In this document: one piece after another, positions 1 to 6,444 of the stretch
Layout of the letters: each line of letters begins with the position of its first letter
Numbering within the stretch: the first letter of the stretch is position 1
Notes under the pieces: model-generated
Database searches by the model: none
Told to the model about the DNA's origin: nothing
What the model saw: only the letters and a program-made list of their open reading frames with translations
Made by a program: the position numbers and the translations under genes
NCBI GenBank assembly: GCA_046082625.1
Contig: JBJTYE010000216.1
Coordinates: 1-8,549, forward strand
DNA length: 8,549 bases
Source of the DNA: Casp-actino8 sp046082625
GTDB lineage: Bacteria > Actinomycetota > Acidimicrobiia > Acidimicrobiales > Ilumatobacteraceae
Direction of reading: 5' to 3'

Positions 1-913
1 CCAGGCCGTCGTGGGCCACGGCCGCCACTTTGGTGGATTCGGCCTTGGTGAGGGGTAGGTCGGTAGCCACGATCCCGCTGGTGGTGTTGAGCGGTGGACT
101 TCGCCGGGCGGCCAGCGACGACAGATGGTCGAGAAGTCGACGTCGATCGGCGGCATTCGGAGTTCGCAGGCGTGGCGAGAATTCGGGTGGGAGGCGCTCC
201 CAGGGCAATGCCGTACGCGGATCGATGATCGAGCCGACGGCGTTCACCACCGCCACGGCCGACACCGTGACGGTCCCCGGGATGGACATGGGCGCCGATG
301 GTTGCGGACCGGCCGCCGTGGAACCCGGTATCGACCCGAGTAGGTCGATCGAGGTGCTGGCGGTCCCCACGCCGCCTTGCAGCCCGCCGGCGCGAGCGCC
401 GATTCCGGCACCGATGGCCCCCTGGAGCGAAGTGGTTCCGAGGCGTCCGAATGCGGCCCGCGTGGCGCGCGCCCCGAAGTCGTGGTCGGGTCGGTGATCG
501 GCCGGACCGGCGCGACCCAAGTCGAAGATGACCGCAGTGGGGACGATGGGCACCACCAATGCGCCCTGTTCGCCGACCGGGAAACCGCGGCCCCGTCGCT
601 CCAGTTCGAGCATGACGCCATCGGCGGCCGCCAATCCGAATGCACTCCCTCCGGTGAGACAGATGGCGTGCACCTGCGACACGAGGTTCTCCGGTCGGAG
701 CAGATCGGTTTCGCGCGTCCCGGGTCCACCGCCCCGAACGTCGACTCCCGCCACCGCTCCGGATTCAGCCACCACCACGGTGGTGCCGGTGCGCCACGTC
801 GCGGAATGACGGTGATAGTGGCCGATACGCACTCCGGGCACATCGGTGAATCGACCGGTCGGAGCGGTGGCCGTTCTGGACGAGGGTATGGACCCGGACG
901 ACGATGACGTCAT
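1..913 (-). CDS. P1/S58-family peptidase (DmpA/NylC-like self-cleaving hydrolase), C-terminus cut by window edge
   Basis: The reverse strand reads open from ATG at 913 to the left edge, giving 304 codons with no stop. Near the N-terminus is the family opening FTDVPGVRIGHY (residues 22-33), then a VDVRGGGPGTRETDLL segment (57-72), LTGGSAFGLAAADGV (86-100), and PLNTTSGIVATDLPLTK (274-290). These are hallmarks of the P1 family (MEROPS S58; L-aminopeptidase/D-esterase DmpA, nylon-oligomer hydrolase NylC). Known members cleave themselves once to give a two-chain Ntn-type hydrolase. By homology with NylC (Asn-Thr cleavage) the site should be Asn276/Thr277, with Thr277 as nucleophile. Family members hydrolyse N-terminal amino acids or small amides; the substrate here is unknown. 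No signal peptide is visible, so it is probably cytoplasmic. The ~20-residue Ser/Thr-rich leader before the conserved start is longer than usual, but no other start codon lies between ATG 913 and the conserved block. Only a few dozen C-terminal residues should be missing, since the sequence stops at the late motif AHDGL. Confidence 0.9.
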   Translation of the reverse strand, partial: MTSSSSGSIPSSRTATAPTGRFTDVPGVRIGHYHRHSATWRTGTTVVVAESGAVAGVDVRGGGPGTRETDLLRPENLVSQVHAICLTGGSAFGLAAADGVMLELERRGRGFPVGEQGALVVPIVPTAVIFDLGRAGPADHRPDHDFGARATRAAFGRLGTTSLQGAIGAGIGARAGGLQGGVGTASTSIDLLGSIPGSTAAGPQPSAPMSIPGTVTVSAVAVVNAVGSIIDPRTALPWERLPPEFSPRLRTPNAADRRRLLDHLSSLAARRSPPLNTTSGIVATDLPLTKAESTKVAAVAHDGL

Positions 914-1022
914 GGCCCATGTTCCCAGATGTGCTCGCTCGGGCGCGTCTCGGGCACACGTCGTGGACCGGACCGCTAGCGTGCCGCCGGTGGACGACGG
1001 ACCGGCGCTGGCTCCAGTGGCC

Positions 1023-1664
1023 ATGGGGCGATGGCGAACGCTGCGCAATCGGATCCTGGGACCGCTCGTGGATCGGCTCTGGCCGGCAGTGGTCGAGGCA
1101 GGTTCCATCGGACCCGACACGCGCAGAGGTCGGAGCTTCGGGTCGTTCGGACGGAACAGCGTCATCTGCTTCCCGGTCAACACTCTCTTCAACGAGCGGT
1201 ACATCCGCATCGGCCGGGACACCATGATCGGACCCCAGTGCACGTTGTCGGCGGGCATGGTTCCTGGTCAGGAGTGCATCGTGGATCCGGTGGTGTCCAT
1301 CGGAGATCGCTGCCTGATCGGCAAAGGGAGCGGGATCGTGGGCCACTTCTCGATCACCATCGGGGACGACGTCTGGACCGGACACCACATCTACATCACC
1401 GATCAGAATCACGGGTACGAGGACGTCACCCGACCGATCTCGGTGCAGTCCATGCCCGAGAGGCCGGTGCGGATCGGGAACGGTTCCTGGATCGGACACG
1501 GGGCGGTCGTTCTTCCGGGAGCCGACATCGGCGATCATGTCGTCATCGGCGCCAACAGTGTGGTGACGGGAACCATCCCGTCCTACAGCGTTGCGGTGGG
1601 AGTGCCGGCCCGGGTCGTGCGACGATACGTCGACGGCGAGTGGCGCGCTAGCGGTGAGGAATGA
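1023..1664 (+). CDS. Hexapeptide-repeat (left-handed beta-helix) acyltransferase
   Basis: A 213-residue protein from ATG 1023. It carries the [IV]GxxxxI/V repeats of the LbetaH fold: IRIGRDTMIG (61-70), VSIGDRCLIG (91-100), ITIGDDVWTG (111-120), VRIGNGSWIGHGAVVLPG (149-166) and IGDHVVIGANSVV (169-181). It ends in the family cap AVGVPARVVRRY (191-202). The loop TDQNHGYED (126-134) carries His130, which aligns with the catalytic His of LacA/NodL-type acetyltransferases. Such enzymes move an acetyl or other acyl group from CoA to a sugar, antibiotic or amino-sugar; the acceptor cannot be told from sequence. The frame is open further upstream (GTG 846, ATG 888, ATG 912, GTG 990), but the upstream residues are Asp/Pro/Arg-rich, unlike the family, and overlap the head-to-head peptidase start, so ATG 1023 is preferred. 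GTG 990 is a possible alternative, being preceded by TAGCGT at a leaderless distance. No good ribosome site is seen before 1023. It is convergent with the next gene. Confidence 0.88.
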   Translation: MGRWRTLRNRILGPLVDRLWPAVVEAGSIGPDTRRGRSFGSFGRNSVICFPVNTLFNERYIRIGRDTMIGPQCTLSAGMVPGQECIVDPVVSIGDRCLIGKGSGIVGHFSITIGDDVWTGHHIYITDQNHGYEDVTRPISVQSMPERPVRIGNGSWIGHGAVVLPGADIGDHVVIGANSVVTGTIPSYSVAVGVPARVVRRYVDGEWRASGEE

Positions 1665-1683
1665 CCGACAGCGAGAATCGACC

Positions 1684-1698
1684 GGCGGTCACACCGCC
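1684..1698. terminator. GC-rich hairpin at convergent gene ends (possible bidirectional terminator)
   Basis: GGCGGT-cac-ACCGCC forms a perfect 6-bp stem with a 3-nt loop. It lies 20 nt after the acyltransferase stop and overlaps the last codons of the convergent minus-strand gene. There is no T-run on either side, so it is not a classical intrinsic terminator. The convergent position makes a termination or RNA-end role plausible, but chance in GC-rich DNA is possible. Confidence 0.35.
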
Positions 1699-2228
1699 AG
1701 ATCGGTGGGTGCCGAGCAGGGTTTCATCCGATTGGCGACGGTGAAGTCGTTGATGAATTCGGTGATCGGCGAACCTTCCACCATGGATTCGGCGAACGGA
1801 GGATTGCGGCCGTCGCGCAGCACGTCGGCGTAGGTGCGGCGGTCGTCGATCCATTGTCGGTAGTAGCCGGCCCAGGTGTCCATCAGGGCCTGATCGTCGA
1901 TCGCCGTGGGTCGCACCGCCACCAGATCATCGATCATGCCCTCGATGATGTCGGTGGCTCGATCGATCAGACCGGCGCGGATCGCGAGTGCGCCCTCGCC
2001 CACGTCGTCGATGCGACGGAGGTCCGCCAGTTCGTCGCGGGCCACGTTGGCATCACGACAGATGGCATCGGCGCGCTGCGCCCACGACGTGTCCTCCAGT
2101 TTGGCCACCGACTGTTTGGACTGCGGAAAGAAGAGGGCCCAGACCCAGAATGCGGCGATGCCGACCGAGACGACGGTCAACAGGGCGCGGACGGTCCGTC
2201 GGCGCCACGGAGCGGCGGGATCGGTCAC
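1689..2228 (-). CDS. Small membrane-anchored protein of unknown function
   Basis: A 179-residue protein from GTG 2228, not recognised as a named family. It has a short Arg-rich cytoplasmic start (PWRRRTVR), one hydrophobic segment at about residues 14-34 (ALLTVVSVGIAAFWVWALFF), then a mostly helical, acidic domain. That topology suggests a signal anchor with the C-terminal ~145 residues outside the membrane. The segment WAQRADAICRDANVARDEL (49-67) and a late CSAP (171-174) hold the only two cysteines (Cys57, Cys171), which could form a disulfide outside the cell. Similar small exported proteins with a WxxRAxAIC motif are, from memory, common in Actinomycetota; their role is not known to me. 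The start is chosen because GTG overlaps the DoxX stop as GTGA (stop at 2225-2227), implying translational coupling. The frame stays open upstream through the DoxX gene, but that part is only a shadow of it. Confidence 0.78.
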   Translation of the reverse strand: MTDPAAPWRRRTVRALLTVVSVGIAAFWVWALFFPQSKQSVAKLEDTSWAQRADAICRDANVARDELADLRRIDDVGEGALAIRAGLIDRATDIIEGMIDDLVAVRPTAIDDQALMDTWAGYYRQWIDDRRTYADVLRDGRNPPFAESMVEGSPITEFINDFTVANRMKPCSAPTDLAV

Positions 2229-2758
2229 GATGGCCGCTCGGGGCGGTACGACACCAGCAACTGCACGAGGGCGCCACCGATGCCGAGACCTGCCGTGACG
2301 GCGGCCCCCGTCCACCCGTCGAGGGAGAAGTCGATGGCGTGGTCGACCGACCACCGTCCCGGCCCCATCATGCCGACCGCCAGTGCGCCGATGGCGATGG
2401 TGGCGCAGTACTCCCATCCTTGATTGGGCAGGAAGACGAAGAATCCCACCTTCCAGTGCGCCACCACGATGGCCACCAGCATCACACCGATGATCCCGGC
2501 TCCGGCCAAAGGCGTGAGAAAGCCGACGGCCAGCAGCAGCCCGGCACCGATCTCGGTGGTGGCTGCCAGCCGAGCCTGCCAGTTCGGCCACTTGAACCCG
2601 ATACCGCCGAACCAGGACGCGGTTCCCTTCAATCCGCCTCCACCGAAGATCTTGTTGTAGCCGTGATACGCGAGGAACAGGCCCAGGCACGCCCGGAGAA
2701 CGAGCATTCCGGCGTCGAATTGGTCGTCGAGTGCGGTCGCGGCGGTTGCAAGGATCAT
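2225..2758 (-). CDS. DoxX-family integral membrane protein
   Basis: A 177-residue, very hydrophobic protein. Predicted membrane segments lie at about 16-37, 65-83, 86-106, 115-132 and 149-170. Family features are LRACLGLFLAYHGYNKIFGG (21-40), with the typical H-G-x-x-K after the first helix, and the TTEIGAGLLLAVGFLTPLAG stretch (67-86) with Glu69 in the second helix. DoxX proteins take their name from a thiosulfate:quinone oxidoreductase subunit. In mycobacteria DoxX is reported to act with superoxide dismutase and a thiosulfate sulfurtransferase in a membrane complex against oxidative stress. The exact role here is unknown. It is first in a two-gene leftward operon, its TGA overlapping the GTG of the next gene. 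ATG 2758 lacks a ribosome site but has TAGATT 8 nt before it, consistent with a leaderless message. An internal ATG (Met18) also exists, but it would shorten the N-terminus right up to the first helix. Confidence 0.88.
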   Translation of the reverse strand: MILATAATALDDQFDAGMLVLRACLGLFLAYHGYNKIFGGGGLKGTASWFGGIGFKWPNWQARLAATTEIGAGLLLAVGFLTPLAGAGIIGVMLVAIVVAHWKVGFFVFLPNQGWEYCATIAIGALAVGMMGPGRWSVDHAIDFSLDGWTGAAVTAGLGIGGALVQLLVSYRPERPS

Positions 2759-2766
2759 GAAGGACG

Positions 2767-2772
2767 AATCTA
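2767..2772 (-). promoter_or_regulatory. Putative -10 element for leaderless DoxX transcript
   Basis: Reading leftward, TAGATT (fits TAnnnT) is followed by 8 nt and then the DoxX ATG at 2758. That distance would put the transcription start at or next to the start codon. No Shine-Dalgarno sequence lies between them. No convincing -35 box is seen. Inference from spacing and consensus only. Confidence 0.45.
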
Positions 2773-2795
2773 GTCGCCGTCCGCTCGTTCGATGC

Positions 2796-2802
2796 TAAGA
2801 AT
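2796..2802 (+). promoter_or_regulatory. Putative -10 element for leaderless ABC transporter transcript
   Basis: TAAGAAT lies 6 nt before ATG 2809, and it is the most AT-rich stretch in this gap. No Shine-Dalgarno sequence precedes the ATG. As with the opposite-strand element, the spacing suits a start of transcription at the ATG. No clear -35 box is seen. The match to TAnnnT is imperfect (TAAGAA followed by T). Confidence 0.4.
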
Positions 2803-2808
2803 GGTTCG

Positions 2809-4575
2809 ATGCAGGCGATCGATCAGGAAGTGCAGAGTCCTGATCACCGTTTGCGACGGGCGATCGAACTCGTTCGTGAACTCGTCGGCTATCACCCCGC
2901 TCTCTTCTTCACGTCGATGGCAGGAGCGACGGTGTACGCATTGTGCACCGTGGCATCCTCGTTCGCTTTGCAGTGGGTCATCGATCGGCTCGTCCTGCCG
3001 CGCTTCGACGAAGGTTCGGTGGCGACCGGAACGATTCTCGGCGGCCTGGCGATGCTGGTGGCCCTGGCAGTGGTGCGCGCCGCCGGGGTGATCCTGCGGC
3101 GGACATGGGCAGGTAAGGCTCAGTGGCGCACCGCGGAGTCCATCACCGGTGAGGTCGTCGATCGCCTGGTGGCCCAACCGGTCCAGTGGCACCGGCGGCA
3201 ATCCCCCGGGGATCTCGTGGCCCGGGCCGGTGTCGACGTCGAAGCGATGGTCTCGGTGATGGCACCACTTCCGTACGCCAGCAGCGTGGTGGTGATGATG
3301 GTGGTGGCCGGTGTCGGTCTGATCCTCAACGATGCGGTGCTCGGTGTGCTGGCGATCGCGGTCTTTCCCGTGCTCATCGCGGCCAACGTGATGTATCAGC
3401 GGCGTGTCGACCGCTGGTACGACATCGCCCAACAAGAACTCGGGTCTCTGTCGGCGGCCGCGCATGAGAGCTTCGAGGGTGTCTCGGTGGTGAAGGCTTT
3501 CGGTGCCGAGAATCGGGAAACGGAACGCCTGGCCACGATCGCCGCCAGAGTCCGCGCCGCCCGGGTGGAGGCGATCGGTCTCCGGAGCCTTTTCGAGAGT
3601 GTGCTGGACGTGGTTCCGAATTTGGCCAACGTCGGGATCGTGGCTCTCGGCGCCCATCGGGTCAACGCCGGAGAACTGACCATCGGGGGACTGGCGAGCT
3701 TCATCTACCTCTTCACGCTCCTGGTGTTCCCGTTGCGCATCCTGGGCTACGCGCTCTCGGAACTGCCGCGCTCTCTGGCCGGTCGGACCCGCATTCGCAG
3801 TATGACGAATCAACCTGTGGAACAGGACCCCCGTCGGGCCGTACGTCGATCATCCTCCGAAACGGGTGAGCCTCCCTGCGTGGTGCGGGCCGACCAGGTC
3901 TCGGTGGCCCACGGAGCGGGGGAGCCGGTGGTGGTCCAAGTCTCGCTGTGCGTGGCACCCGGTTCCTTGACGGCCGTGGTGGGGGCGACGGGATCGGGGA
4001 AGACGACTCTGCTCGAAGCGCTCGCTGGTCTCGTTCCGATCGTCGCCGGCACCGTGGAATTCGCCGGCGGCTCGTCGGCCATGGTGTTCCAGGAGCCGTT
4101 CCTTCTCGGAGCCACGGTTCGAGACAACATCACCATGGGTCGAACAGCCACCGACGACGAGATCGGCCGCGTCCTGCAGGTGGCCGAAGCCCAGTTCGTC
4201 GACGACTTGCCTCAGCGTCTGCAAACCCTGGTCGGTGAACGGGGTGTGGGTCTGTCGGGCGGTCAGCGTCAACGGCTCGCGCTGTCCCGCGCCCTGCTGG
4301 GTCAGCCCGATGTCGTGTTCCTCGACGACACCACCAGTGCGCTGGATCCGCGCACCGAGGCGCGGGTGCTCGCCAATCTGCGCAAGGCCTTTCCGGACAC
4401 CGCTGTCGTTGCGGTGGCCTCTCGACCGAGTTTGATCCGCATGTCCGACCACGTCATCTTCTTGGAGTCCGGACGACTGACGGCCGAAGGATCCCATGAT
4501 CACCTGATGGCGACGTGTCCTCCCTTCGCCTCCTTGATGGCCGCCTATGACGAGGATCGGGATCTTCGTGACTGA
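2809..4575 (+). CDS. ABC half-transporter, degenerate-site subunit (TMD-NBD fusion)
   Basis: A 588-residue exporter-type half-transporter. The membrane domain spans about 30-320, with hydrophobic segments near 31-56, 74-95, 155-173, 176-195, 265-282 and 291-312. The ATPase domain spans about 357-570. Visible motifs are Walker A GATGSGKT (392-399), Q-loop Gln428 in VFQEP, intact signature LSGGQ (482-486), Walker B VVFLDD (502-507) and D-loop SALD (510-513). Two catalytic residues are changed: the Glu after Walker B is Asp507, and the H-loop His is Ser538 (VASRPS). Its own ATP site should hydrolyse poorly, while its signature can serve the partner's site. The next gene overlaps it and is the evident partner, so the product is probably a heterodimeric type IV exporter in the cytoplasmic membrane. 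The substrate is unknown: drug, lipid and peptide export all fit. ATG 2809 is used because it follows a -10-like element and fits the family N-terminus. The gene is divergent from doxX. Confidence 0.9.
   Translation: MQAIDQEVQSPDHRLRRAIELVRELVGYHPALFFTSMAGATVYALCTVASSFALQWVIDRLVLPRFDEGSVATGTILGGLAMLVALAVVRAAGVILRRTWAGKAQWRTAESITGEVVDRLVAQPVQWHRRQSPGDLVARAGVDVEAMVSVMAPLPYASSVVVMMVVAGVGLILNDAVLGVLAIAVFPVLIAANVMYQRRVDRWYDIAQQELGSLSAAAHESFEGVSVVKAFGAENRETERLATIAARVRAARVEAIGLRSLFESVLDVVPNLANVGIVALGAHRVNAGELTIGGLASFIYLFTLLVFPLRILGYALSELPRSLAGRTRIRSMTNQPVEQDPRRAVRRSSSETGEPPCVVRADQVSVAHGAGEPVVVQVSLCVAPGSLTAVVGATGSGKTTLLEALAGLVPIVAGTVEFAGGSSAMVFQEPFLLGATVRDNITMGRTATDDEIGRVLQVAEAQFVDDLPQRLQTLVGERGVGLSGGQRQRLALSRALLGQPDVVFLDDTTSALDPRTEARVLANLRKAFPDTAVVAVASRPSLIRMSDHVIFLESGRLTAEGSHDHLMATCPPFASLMAAYDEDRDLRD
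4552..4562 (+). promoter_or_regulatory. Ribosome-binding region supporting GTG 4568
   Basis: GAGGA (4552-4556) and GGGA (4559-4562) lie 11 and 5 nt before GTG 4568, inside the end of the upstream ABC gene. The alternative in-frame ATG at 4547 has no purine-rich site before it. This decides the start in favour of GTG 4568, with an 8-nt gene overlap. Confidence 0.5.
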
Positions 4576-6415
4576 CCACGCGACGAACGAGACGTCGACG
4601 ACCGGGGGAGCATTGGCGACCATCGGCGCCGGGGTGCGGGCGGCACCGGCCTTGCGGGTCGGCTTCGGCGTCACCATTCTTCTGGCCCTCGTCGGCGCCA
4701 GCGGACGTGTGGTGGTGCCGATTCTGCTGCAACAGGCCATCGACACCGGAATCGCCCGTTCGGTGACGTCCGATTCGGTCCGGGTCGACCTCGATCGTGT
4801 CACACTCCTGTGTGCCATCGGGGCTCTGTGGTTGGTGGTGGCGGCCACCGCCCAACGCAATGCCGTGGCCCGTCTCGGTCGCCGGAGCGAGAAGGCCCTC
4901 TTCGACTTGCGGGTGCGCATCTTCGAGCACATTCATCGGCTCAGTCTCGAGGACCACAATGACGAAAAGCGTGGTGCCCTGGTGGCCCGGGTGACCTCCG
5001 ATGTGGAGACGTTGTCGCAGTTCTTCTCCTGGGGCGGCTTGGCGTTCCTTCTGAACGGTGCCCTGATGACGATCGTGGCCGCGGTCATGCTTTCGTACAA
5101 CTGGTTGCTGGCACTCGTGGTCTTCGTCCTCTCGGCCCCGTTGGTGGCGGTGCTGCGTCGCGTGCAGCAGCACTTGGTCGCCGCCTACGACGAGACGCGG
5201 CGCGCCAATGCCGAACTTCTGGGCACCACGTCGGAACTGGTGACGGGTGCCGAGACCATTCGCGCCTACGGGTCCGGTCCGGAGTTCGCCGGGCGTACTC
5301 GTCAGAAGGCCCGGGCCAGGGCCACGGCTCAGGTGCGCGCCTCGTTCATCGGGGCACTGCTGTTTCCGTCCGGTGAGGTGTTCGGGGTGTTGGCGGTGAG
5401 CGGAGTGATCCTGGTCGGACTGGGTCGCGGACCCGGGTCCGGTCTCACCGCCGGAGCCCTGGTGGGTTTCATCTTCCTCACCTACCGCTTCCTCGAGCCG
5501 GTGGCGGAGTTGACCGAAGTCATCGATCAGACCCAGACGGCCGTGGCCGGATTGCGGCGGGTCCTCGGAGTGCTGGCCATCCCCATCGGGCCCGTAGCTG
5601 CGGCCGATCCGATCCCCCTCCCTGCAGGTCCCCTCGACATCCGCTTCGAGAACGTCACCTTCCGCTACCGGCCGCGCCAGAGTCTCGAGGATCCATCGGA
5701 CGAAGGACCGGCCCTGCGCAACGTCGACCTCACGATTCCCTTCGGAACGTACGTGGCCGTCGTCGGACGGACCGGATCGGGCAAGACGACCCTCGGACGA
5801 TTGGTGGCGAGATTCTCCGATCCGACCTCCGGCACGATCACCATCGGTGGAGTACCGCTGACTCAGGTCGCCAACGACGAGCTCCGACGCCGCTTGGTGG
5901 TCGTCCCCCAGGAGCCCTTCCTGTTCGACGACTCCATCGCCGCCAATCTCCGGTTCGCCCGGCCCGACGTCACCGACGCCGCCTTGTCGGAAGTGCTCGC
6001 CGGCTTGGGACTGACGGAGTGGTGCGAGTCCCTGAGTGCCGGCCTGCAGACCGACGTCGGTCAACGTGGCGCGCAACTGTCCGCCGGTGAGCGGCAACTG
6101 GTGGCCCTGGCCCGGGCGGCGCTGGTGAATCCGTCGATCCTTGTCCTCGACGAAGCGACCTCCTCGGTCGACGCACTCACCGAAGTCCGACTCGCCCGGG
6201 CACTGGAGACGCTGGCTCGCGGTCGGACCACGATCGCCATCGCCCATCGGCTCTCGACGGCGGCGCGTGCCGATCGGGTCCTGGTCATCGAGGAAGGCGC
6301 GGTGGTGGAGGACGGCACCCATCACGAATTGCTGGCTCGCCAGGGCACTTACGCCACCCTGTACGACGCGTGGTTGCACGCCACGTCGAGTTCCCGAGTC
6401 GCAGGCGACGACTAA
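4568..6415 (+). CDS. ABC half-transporter, canonical-site subunit (TMD-NBD fusion)
   Basis: A 615-residue partner of the preceding gene. The membrane domain covers about 30-330 (hydrophobic stretches near 32-56, 78-95, 156-176, 178-196, 262-286, 293-308). The ATPase domain covers about 357-592. Motifs are Walker A GRTGSGKT (400-407), Q-loop Gln448 (VPQEP), signature LSAGE (504-508) in place of LSGGQ, Walker B ILVLDE (524-529) with catalytic Glu529, D-loop SSVD (532-535) and H-loop His560 (IAHRLS). The catalytic core is complete but the signature is altered, which exactly complements the upstream subunit. In known heterodimeric exporters (TAP, TM287/288) the altered signature faces the degenerate site. 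The loop after the first strand of the ATPase domain (about 368-380) holds a short acidic insertion (SLEDPSDEG). GTG 4568 overlaps the upstream stop by 8 nt, implying coupled translation and near-equal subunit amounts. ATG 4547 is a less likely start. Confidence 0.9.
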   Translation: MTDHATNETSTTGGALATIGAGVRAAPALRVGFGVTILLALVGASGRVVVPILLQQAIDTGIARSVTSDSVRVDLDRVTLLCAIGALWLVVAATAQRNAVARLGRRSEKALFDLRVRIFEHIHRLSLEDHNDEKRGALVARVTSDVETLSQFFSWGGLAFLLNGALMTIVAAVMLSYNWLLALVVFVLSAPLVAVLRRVQQHLVAAYDETRRANAELLGTTSELVTGAETIRAYGSGPEFAGRTRQKARARATAQVRASFIGALLFPSGEVFGVLAVSGVILVGLGRGPGSGLTAGALVGFIFLTYRFLEPVAELTEVIDQTQTAVAGLRRVLGVLAIPIGPVAAADPIPLPAGPLDIRFENVTFRYRPRQSLEDPSDEGPALRNVDLTIPFGTYVAVVGRTGSGKTTLGRLVARFSDPTSGTITIGGVPLTQVANDELRRRLVVVPQEPFLFDDSIAANLRFARPDVTDAALSEVLAGLGLTEWCESLSAGLQTDVGQRGAQLSAGERQLVALARAALVNPSILVLDEATSSVDALTEVRLARALETLARGRTTIAIAHRLSTAARADRVLVIEEGAVVEDGTHHELLARQGTYATLYDAWLHATSSSRVAGDD

Positions 6416-6431
6416 TCTGATTCCGATCAGA
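6416..6431 (+). other. Short inverted repeat between ABC operon and phosphatase gene
   Basis: TCTGAT-TCCG-ATCAGA, a perfect 6-bp stem with a 4-nt loop, starts at the base after the TAA stop of the second ABC gene and ends 13 nt before the next ATG. The stem is AT-rich and weak. It could be an operator-like palindrome or a small mRNA structure between genes, but no function is shown. It lacks a T-tract and so is not an obvious terminator. Confidence 0.4.
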
Positions 6432-6444
6432 AAGAAGTCAGAAC

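Noticed and set aside
244..843. Minus-strand open frame overlapping the peptidase in another phase
   Set aside because: It is Ser/Pro/Arg/Trp-rich with no recognisable motif. The overlapping frame from 913 to the left edge carries every conserved P1-peptidase block.
765..1538. Antisense open frame spanning the acyltransferase start
   Set aside because: It reads as Asp/His/Arg-rich sequence without a domain. The peptidase reading frame on the same strand and the acyltransferase on the other fully explain the region.
1988..2773. Plus-strand open frame opposite DoxX and its partner
   Set aside because: It is strongly Arg/Pro/Gly-rich and lacks domains, while the minus strand has clear DoxX features and coupled starts.
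3286..3309. Simple-sequence tract of GTG/ATG triplets
   Set aside because: It looks like a microsatellite, but it is in frame and codes a hydrophobic transmembrane stretch, so protein sequence explains it.
2770..3813. Antisense open frame with a run of six or more histidines (possible metal-binding protein)
   Set aside because: The His run is the complement of the repetitive GTG/ATG codons at about 3286-3309 that encode Val-Val-Met-Met-Val-Val in a membrane helix of the first ABC subunit. The rest lacks any domain.
4547..4549. ATG 4547 as start of the second ABC subunit
   Set aside because: No ribosome site precedes it, and it would add seven residues read from the end of the upstream gene. 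GTG 4568 has purine-rich sites at usable spacing.
4454..6379. A 641-codon open frame antisense to the second ABC gene
   Set aside because: Its residues are Gly/Arg/Gln/His/Glu-rich and low in hydrophobic structure, and it matches no family. It mirrors the codon bias of the well-supported ABC gene on the other strand, a common effect in high-GC DNA.
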